Shown here: in pieces, positions 7,076 to 10,348 of the stretch
Layout of the letters: each line of letters starts with the position of its first letter
How positions within the stretch are numbered: position 1 is the stretch's first letter
Notes under the pieces: model-generated
Seen by the model: the letters and a program-made list of their open reading frames with translations, nothing else
Database searches by the model: none
Told to the model about the DNA's origin: nothing
DNA from: Acidimicrobiales bacterium
GTDB taxonomy: Bacteria > Actinomycetota > Acidimicrobiia > Acidimicrobiales > VFJN01
DNA: 10,348 bases
Reading direction: 5' to 3'
Assembly: GCA_016936035.1 (NCBI GenBank)
Contig: JAFGPU010000312.1
Coordinates: 1 to 10,348 of the forward strand
Program-made: the position numbers and the translations under genes

Positions 7076-7081
7076 ACAGTA
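7076..7081 (-). promoter_or_regulatory. -10 element of a probable leaderless HIT-gene promoter
   Basis: TACTGT on the minus strand ends 7 bases before the HIT ATG at 7068 and there is no ribosome site between. It lies only 10 bases from the opposing lutA -10, so RNA polymerase bound at one promoter would physically block the other (inference). Confidence 0.55.
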
Positions 7082-7091
7082 CGGACCGCCG

Positions 7092-7097
7092 TAGGGT
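7092..7097 (+). promoter_or_regulatory. -10 element of a probable leaderless lutA promoter
   Basis: TAGGGT ends 7 bases before the GTG at 7105, with no Shine-Dalgarno sequence between. It supports 7105 as the true lutA start and implies that the first codon is at or near the 5' end of the lut mRNA. No -35 hexamer is evident. Confidence 0.5.
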
Positions 7098-7104
7098 GAC
7101 GCCT

Positions 7105-7875
7105 GTGCGCGTGTCGCTGTTGATCACCTGCGTCGTCGACGTCGTCGCCCCCGACGTCGCCAGCGCCGCGGTGCGGGTGCTGCGCGCCGCAGGGTGCGAG
7201 GTGACGTGCAACCTGGCGCAGACCTGCTGCGGGCAGCCCGCCTGGAACGCCGGGTTCGCCGACGACGCCGCCCGGGTCGCCCGCGCCACGCTCGACGCCC
7301 TCGAGAGCGATCTCGGCGACGGGGCCGAGGCCGTCGTCGTGCCGGCCGGCTCGTGCGCCACCATGGTGCGGGTGTTCTGGCCCGAGCTGTTCGAGGTGGC
7401 GGGCGACCACGACGCGGCGGCGCGGGCCCGGCTCGTGGGCGAGCGCACCCGCGAGCTGTCCGAGCTGCTCGCGGAGCGGGCCGGGCACCTGCCGCCGCTG
7501 CGGTTGGGCCGGCCGGTCCAGGCCGCGCTGCACGAGAGCTGCCACATGCTGCGCGAGCTGCGCATCGTCGACCAGCCGGGCGAGCTGGCCCGGCGGGTCG
7601 AGGGGTGCGAGGTCGTCGGCTGGGACGGGTCCGACAGGTGCTGCGGCTTCGGCGGCACGTTCAGCGTCAAGCTGCCCGAGGCCTCGGTGGCGATGGCCGA
7701 CGACAAGCTGGAGTCGCTCGCCGCCGGGGCGCCCGACGCCGACGTCCTCGTCGGGTGTGACACGTCGTGCCTCCTGCACCTGCAGAGTCGGGCGGAGGCG
7801 GCCGGCCGGCCGGTGCACGTGCGTCACCTGGCCGAGGTGCTCGCCGCGGGCCTGCCCGAGGAGGAGGCAACGTGA
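7105..7875 (+). CDS. lutA: LutA, Fe-S subunit of L-lactate oxidation complex (CCG domains)
   Basis: LutA is one of three subunits of the LutABC iron-sulfur complex that oxidises L-lactate to pyruvate. The 256-residue protein has two CCG modules. The first comprises Cys9, the CCGQPAWNAG block (Cys41-Cys42) and AGSCATM (Cys84); the second comprises HESCHMLRELR (Cys146), RCCGFGGTFS (Cys179-Cys180) and VGCDTSCLLHL (Cys218, Cys222). All expected cysteines are present, so it is probably functional. An ATG further upstream would run back through the HIT gene and add non-homologous sequence; the GTG at 7105, after TAGGGT, is the better start. Its final codons, encoding LAAGLPEEEA, are repeated just downstream inside a mini-ORF. 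No lactate permease or GntR-type regulator gene is present in the window. Confidence 0.94.
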   Translation: MRVSLLITCVVDVVAPDVASAAVRVLRAAGCEVTCNLAQTCCGQPAWNAGFADDAARVARATLDALESDLGDGAEAVVVPAGSCATMVRVFWPELFEVAGDHDAAARARLVGERTRELSELLAERAGHLPPLRLGRPVQAALHESCHMLRELRIVDQPGELARRVEGCEVVGWDGSDRCCGFGGTFSVKLPEASVAMADDKLESLAAGAPDADVLVGCDTSCLLHLQSRAEAAGRPVHVRHLAEVLAAGLPEEEAT

Positions 7876-7917
7876 GCGCGCAGGCGCAGGCGCTCGCCGC
7901 CGGCCTGCCCGAGGAGG
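7839..7917 (+). repeat. Tandem duplication of the lutA 3' end, 53-base offset
   Basis: The bases around 7839-7865 reappear at 7892-7917. The 26-base core differs at one position (G versus C), and both copies include a GAGGAGG ribosome site. The offset of 53 bases is not a multiple of three, so the second copy lies in a different frame from lutA. That frame is the one opened by the GTG overlapping the lutA stop, so the same peptide is encoded again. Confidence 0.8.
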
Positions 7918-7925
7918 GCGCATGA
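7872..7925 (+). CDS. Mini-ORF between lutA and lutB (17 residues)
   Basis: A GTG at 7872 overlaps the lutA TGA (GTGA) and opens a 17-codon frame that closes with a TGA overlapping the lutB ATG (ATGA). A GAGGAGG site at 7859-7865, within lutA, precedes its GTG. Its last ten residues, LAAGLPEEGA, match the LutA C-terminus LAAGLPEEEA at nine of ten positions. The peptide has no recognisable function. It may act only to carry ribosomes from lutA to lutB, or be a leftover of a tandem duplication. The chance that it is translated is fair because the start, the ribosome site and both overlaps all look proper, but the peptide itself may be irrelevant. Confidence 0.4.
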   Translation: MSAQAQALAAGLPEEGA

Positions 7926-9322
7926 GCGGCCACCTGCTGCCGGGGACCACGCTGCGCCAGCGCACGGCCGACGCCGTCGCCGACGAGCGCCTGCGCAGCA
8001 ACGTCGCCCGGGCCGTCGACCGGTTCGCCGGCCACCGGCTGACCGGGCTGGCCGAGCTCGACGACGCCGACGAGCTGCGCCGGGCGGCCCGAGCCGCCAA
8101 GCAACAGGTGCTGGCCGACCTGCCCGCCCTGCTCGAACGGTTCGCGGACCGGGTGCTCGACCTGGGCGGCCACGTGTGCTGGGCGCCCACCGCCGCCGAC
8201 GCGCGCCGCTACGTCGTGCAGGTCGTCGAGGCGGCAGGCGCCACCCGGGTCGCCAAGTCGAAGTCGATGGCCACCGAGGAGATCGACCTCAACCCCGCGC
8301 TCGCCGCCGCCGGCGCCGAGGTGGTCGAGACCGACCTCGGCGAGTGGATCATCCAGCTGGCGGGCGAGACCCCCAGCCACATCATCGCCCCGGCGCTCCA
8401 CAAGGACCGCCACCAGATCAAGGACCTGTTCGTCGACACGGTCGCCGCGCCGCCGAGCCTCGACACCGAGCCCACCGAGCTGGTGCGCTTCGCCCGGGAG
8501 CGCCTGCGCGAGGTGTTCCTCGCCGCCGAGGTCGGCATCACCGGCGCCAACATCGCCGTGGCGGACACCGGGTCCATCGTGCTCGTCACCAACGAGGGCA
8601 ACGGCCGCCTCGTCACCGCGCTGCCCCGCGTCCACGTCGTGGTGCTCGGCATGGAGCGGCTGGCCGCCGACTGGCGCCAGGCCGACCTGCTGCTGGCGCT
8701 GCTCGCCCGGTCGGCGACCGGTCAGCGGCTGTCCTCCTACACGAGCGTCGTCACCGGGCCCCGCGGGCAGGGCGAGGTCGACGGGCCGGACGAGCTGCAC
8801 GTCGTCGTCCTCGACAACGGTCGCAGCGACCTGCTGGCCGGCGAGCACCACGAGATGCTCGGCTGCATCCGCTGCGGGGCGTGCCTGAACGTGTGCCCGG
8901 TCTACCGGCAGACCGGCGGGCACGCCTACGGCTGGGTCTACCCCGGCCCCATGGGGGCGGTGCTGACGCCGCTGCTCGCCGCGGACCAGCCGGAAGCGGC
9001 CGAGGTGGCGGGCGCGTCGACGCTGTGCGGTGCGTGCATGGACGCCTGCCCGGTGCAGATCCCCCTGCAGGACCTGCTGCTGTCGCTGCGGCGGGCGAAG
9101 GCCGCCGACGCCGGGGGTGCCGAGCGGGCCGCCTGGCGGGCGTGGTCGGCGGCGTGGTCCGACCCTCGCCGCTACGCGGCCACCACCCGCGCCGCCACCT
9201 GGGGACGCTGGGCCGCCGACCTGGCCGGACATCTCCCGGTGGGCCGCGACTGGGCCACGGGGCGCACGATGCCGCGTCCGGCCGGCGAGCGCTTCCGCGA
9301 CCGGTGGCGGGCCGGGCTGTGA
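7922..9322 (+). CDS. lutB: LutB, ferredoxin-type LUD subunit of L-lactate oxidation complex
   Basis: The 466-residue LutB subunit has an N-terminal LUD domain and a C-terminal di-cluster ferredoxin region. SKSMATEEIDLN (113-124), ITGANIAVADTGSIVL (206-221) and NEGNGRL (224-230) mark the LUD domain. CIRCGACLNVCPVY (315-328) supplies a full [4Fe-4S] set, Cys315, 318, 321 and 325. LCGACMDACPVQIP (368-381) supplies Cys369, 372 and 376 of the second cluster. GGHAYGWVYPGPMGAVLTP between them is a signature of LutB. The ATG at 7922 overlaps the mini-ORF stop and follows a GAGGAGG site at 7911-7917. The C-terminal 65 residues are Arg- and Trp-rich. LutB passes electrons within the LutABC complex; the acceptor is unknown. 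Confidence 0.95.
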   Translation: MSGHLLPGTTLRQRTADAVADERLRSNVARAVDRFAGHRLTGLAELDDADELRRAARAAKQQVLADLPALLERFADRVLDLGGHVCWAPTAADARRYVVQVVEAAGATRVAKSKSMATEEIDLNPALAAAGAEVVETDLGEWIIQLAGETPSHIIAPALHKDRHQIKDLFVDTVAAPPSLDTEPTELVRFARERLREVFLAAEVGITGANIAVADTGSIVLVTNEGNGRLVTALPRVHVVVLGMERLAADWRQADLLLALLARSATGQRLSSYTSVVTGPRGQGEVDGPDELHVVVLDNGRSDLLAGEHHEMLGCIRCGACLNVCPVYRQTGGHAYGWVYPGPMGAVLTPLLAADQPEAAEVAGASTLCGACMDACPVQIPLQDLLLSLRRAKAADAGGAERAAWRAWSAAWSDPRRYAATTRAATWGRWAADLAGHLPVGRDWATGRTMPRPAGERFRDRWRAGL

Positions 9323-9375
9323 CCGGCACCGGGCCCGGGGCACGGGACCGCGACCTGCGGCGGGCGGTACGGTGA
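9319..9375 (+). CDS. Mini-ORF between lutB and lutC (18 residues)
   Basis: A GTG at 9319 overlaps the lutB stop and opens an 18-codon frame that closes with a TGA overlapping the lutC GTG at 9372 (GTGA). Its first four residues (VTGT) are the same as the LutC N-terminus. At the DNA level 17 of the first 20 bases match the lutC start 53 bases later. The peptide is Arg- and Gly-rich with no recognisable domain. It looks like a start-region duplication in which the first copy has decayed after a few codons. Whether it is translated, and whether it matters beyond coupling lutB to lutC, is unknown. Confidence 0.35.
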   Translation: MTGTGPGARDRDLRRAVR

Positions 9376-10097
9376 CCGGGACCGAGCACGGCGATCGCGG
9401 CGCCTTCCTCGCCCCCGCCCGCCGGCGCCTGGCCGGTGGCATCGCCACCAACCCCGTGCACCGGCCGCCGCCCACCCCGGCCCCCGGGGCGCCCGTGCCG
9501 CAGCCCGGCTACCGCAACGTCGATCGCGACGACCTGGTCGGCACGTTCGCGGACGCGGTCGTCCATGCCGGGGGGCAGTGCCACGTGGTCGAGGGCGACG
9601 TGCCGGACGACCTGCTCGACCGCCTGGTGGCCGAGCTGGCGGGCCGCTCGGTCGTGACCTCCGGCGACCCCGTGGCCCGGGCGGTCGGCGGGCGCCTGGC
9701 CGACCGGGGTGTGGCCGTCGAGAAGGCGACGGTCGCGGCCGCCGCCCGGGCCGGCCTGGGCATCACCGGCGCGACGGCCGCCGTCGCCGCCACCGGGTCG
9801 GTGGTCCTCGACAGCCGCCGCTCCGGGGGTCGCACCGCCTCGCTGCTCCCCGATGCCCACCTGTGTGTCGTGCCCGTGAACTCCCTCGTGCCGACGCCCG
9901 CGGACGTTCTGCGCGGCCTAGGGTCCGCAGGTGATGCGCTGCCGCCCTCGTTGGTGCTGGTCACCGGTCCCAGTCGCACCGGTGACATCGAACAGCTCCT
10001 CACGCTGGGCGCCCACGGTCCCACCGCCCTCCACGTGGTGTTGGTGACCGATGGGCCGCGACGCGCATCCACCAGCGGCGCGGGCCCTCGCGCTTGA
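9372..10097 (+). CDS. lutC: LutC, LUD-domain subunit of L-lactate oxidation complex
   Basis: The 241-residue product is the LutC subunit (LUD domain, formerly DUF162). [17 protein letters not shown] (120-136) is the ITGAN-like family block, followed by [11 protein letters not shown] (148-158) and [12 protein letters not shown] (197-208), the TGPSRTADIE motif typical of LutC. Near the start, [14 protein letters not shown] corresponds to the usual N-terminal helix, which supports the GTG at 9372 rather than any later start. Residues 26-46 form a Pro-rich linker. No metal-binding cysteine pattern is present, as expected for this subunit. The C-terminus after about 228 is a short Ser/Gly/Arg tail. 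There is no strong ribosome site; entry probably depends on coupling through the mini-ORF before it. Confidence 0.93.
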   Translation: MTGTEHGDRGAFLAPARRRLAGGIATNPVHRPPPTPAPGAPVPQPGYRNVDRDDLVGTFADAVVHAGGQCHVVEGDVPDDLLDRLVAELAGRSVVTSGDPVARAVGGRLADRGVAVEKATVAAAARAGLGITGATAAVAATGSVVLDSRRSGGRTASLLPDAHLCVVPVNSLVPTPADVLRGLGSAGDALPPSLVLVTGPSRTGDIEQLLTLGAHGPTALHVVLVTDGPRRASTSGAGPRA

Positions 10098-10137
10098 CTG
10101 GCGACCGGTGACCGTCTCGGCACGAGTGGGGGTTCCG

Positions 10138-10348
10138 TTGAACGATTCCGCCCTTGACGCGCGCGTCTACGTACTCGACACGTCGGTTCTGCTCTCCGAT
10201 CCGCGGGCGCTCGGGCGCTTCGCGGAGCACGAGGTGGTCATCCCGCTGGTCGTGCTGTCCGAGCTCGAGCGCAAGCGTCACCATCCCGACCTCGGCTGGG
10301 CCGCCCGCGAGACGTTGCGGATGCTCGAGGACCTGCGCCTGGCGCACG
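10138..10348 (+). CDS. PhoH family protein, N-terminal PIN domain (cut by window edge)
   Basis: The first 70 residues are visible. [19 protein letters not shown] carries the first PIN-domain aspartate, and [21 protein letters not shown] carries the conserved glutamate and the Arg-Lys-His segment seen in actinobacterial PhoH proteins with an N-terminal PIN nuclease domain. A PhoH-type ATPase/helicase domain would be expected past the edge; these proteins are thought to unwind and cut RNA. The TTG at 10138 is chosen because a G-rich stretch at 10128-10132 could act as ribosome site and the family N-terminus starts close to it. GTG codons in frame at 10126 and 10108 are alternatives. It follows lutC by 40 bases, and whether it has its own promoter is not clear. 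Confidence 0.85.
   Translation, partial: MNDSALDARVYVLDTSVLLSDPRALGRFAEHEVVIPLVVLSELERKRHHPDLGWAARETLRMLEDLRLAH

Noticed and set aside
7068..8190. Minus-strand extension that would fuse upstream residues to the HIT protein
   Set aside because: The extension is antisense to lutA and lutB and low-complexity. The HIT family N-terminus begins at the ATG at 7068, which has its own -10 element.
10078..10093. Hairpin GCGCG / CGCGC across the lutC end as a terminator
   Set aside because: The stem is only 5 bp, lies within lutC codons and has no T-run; such pairings are frequent by chance here.
10094..10099. TTGACT as a -35 for the PhoH-family gene
   Set aside because: No TANNNT sequence occurs 16-19 bases downstream, so no complete promoter can be supported; it also overlaps the lutC stop.

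Overview
The window is dense, very GC-rich bacterial chromosome with almost every base coding. Codons end mostly in G or C, GTG and TTG starts are common, and genes often overlap as GTGA or ATGA. The gene set includes an F420 guanylyltransferase beside gpsA, a PIG-L deacetylase, a PIN-PhoH ATPase and LutABC. This points to an actinobacterium, possibly of the Acidimicrobiia type; the phylum is fairly safe, the class is a guess. No rRNA, tRNA, CRISPR array, insertion sequence or integrase was seen.

Layout. (1) 1-2835, minus strand: gpsA (glycerol-3-phosphate dehydrogenase) followed 13 bases later by a large protein that resembles six-hairpin (alpha/alpha)6 glycosidases and runs off the left edge. 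(2) 2916-4312, plus strand: fbiD/cofC, diverging from gpsA and joined by a GTGA overlap to a PIG-L deacetylase gene. (3) 4358-5833, minus strand: a YqgE/AlgH protein and a class I SAM methyltransferase. (4) 6024-6657, plus strand: a VOC/glyoxalase-fold protein and a 73-residue acidic protein whose gene end overlaps that of the next gene. (5) 6637-7068, minus strand: a HIT-family hydrolase. (6) 7105-10097, plus strand: a lutA-lutB-lutC lactate-oxidation operon. (7) 10138 to the right edge: the PIN-domain start of a PhoH-family protein.

Two observations go beyond routine annotation. First, both internal junctions of the lut operon contain an extra miniature reading frame, of 17 and 18 codons. 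Each overlaps the stop codon of the gene before it and the start codon of the gene after it. Each also looks like a small tandem duplication with a 53-base offset: at lutA/lutB it copies the lutA 3' end, and at lutB/lutC it copies the lutC start. Second, four starts arranged as two divergent pairs (gpsA/fbiD and HIT/lutA) each have a TANNNT -10 hexamer ending 7 or 8 bases before the start codon, with no Shine-Dalgarno sequence. This is the expected layout for leaderless actinobacterial transcripts, and it settles the start choice for gpsA, fbiD and lutA.
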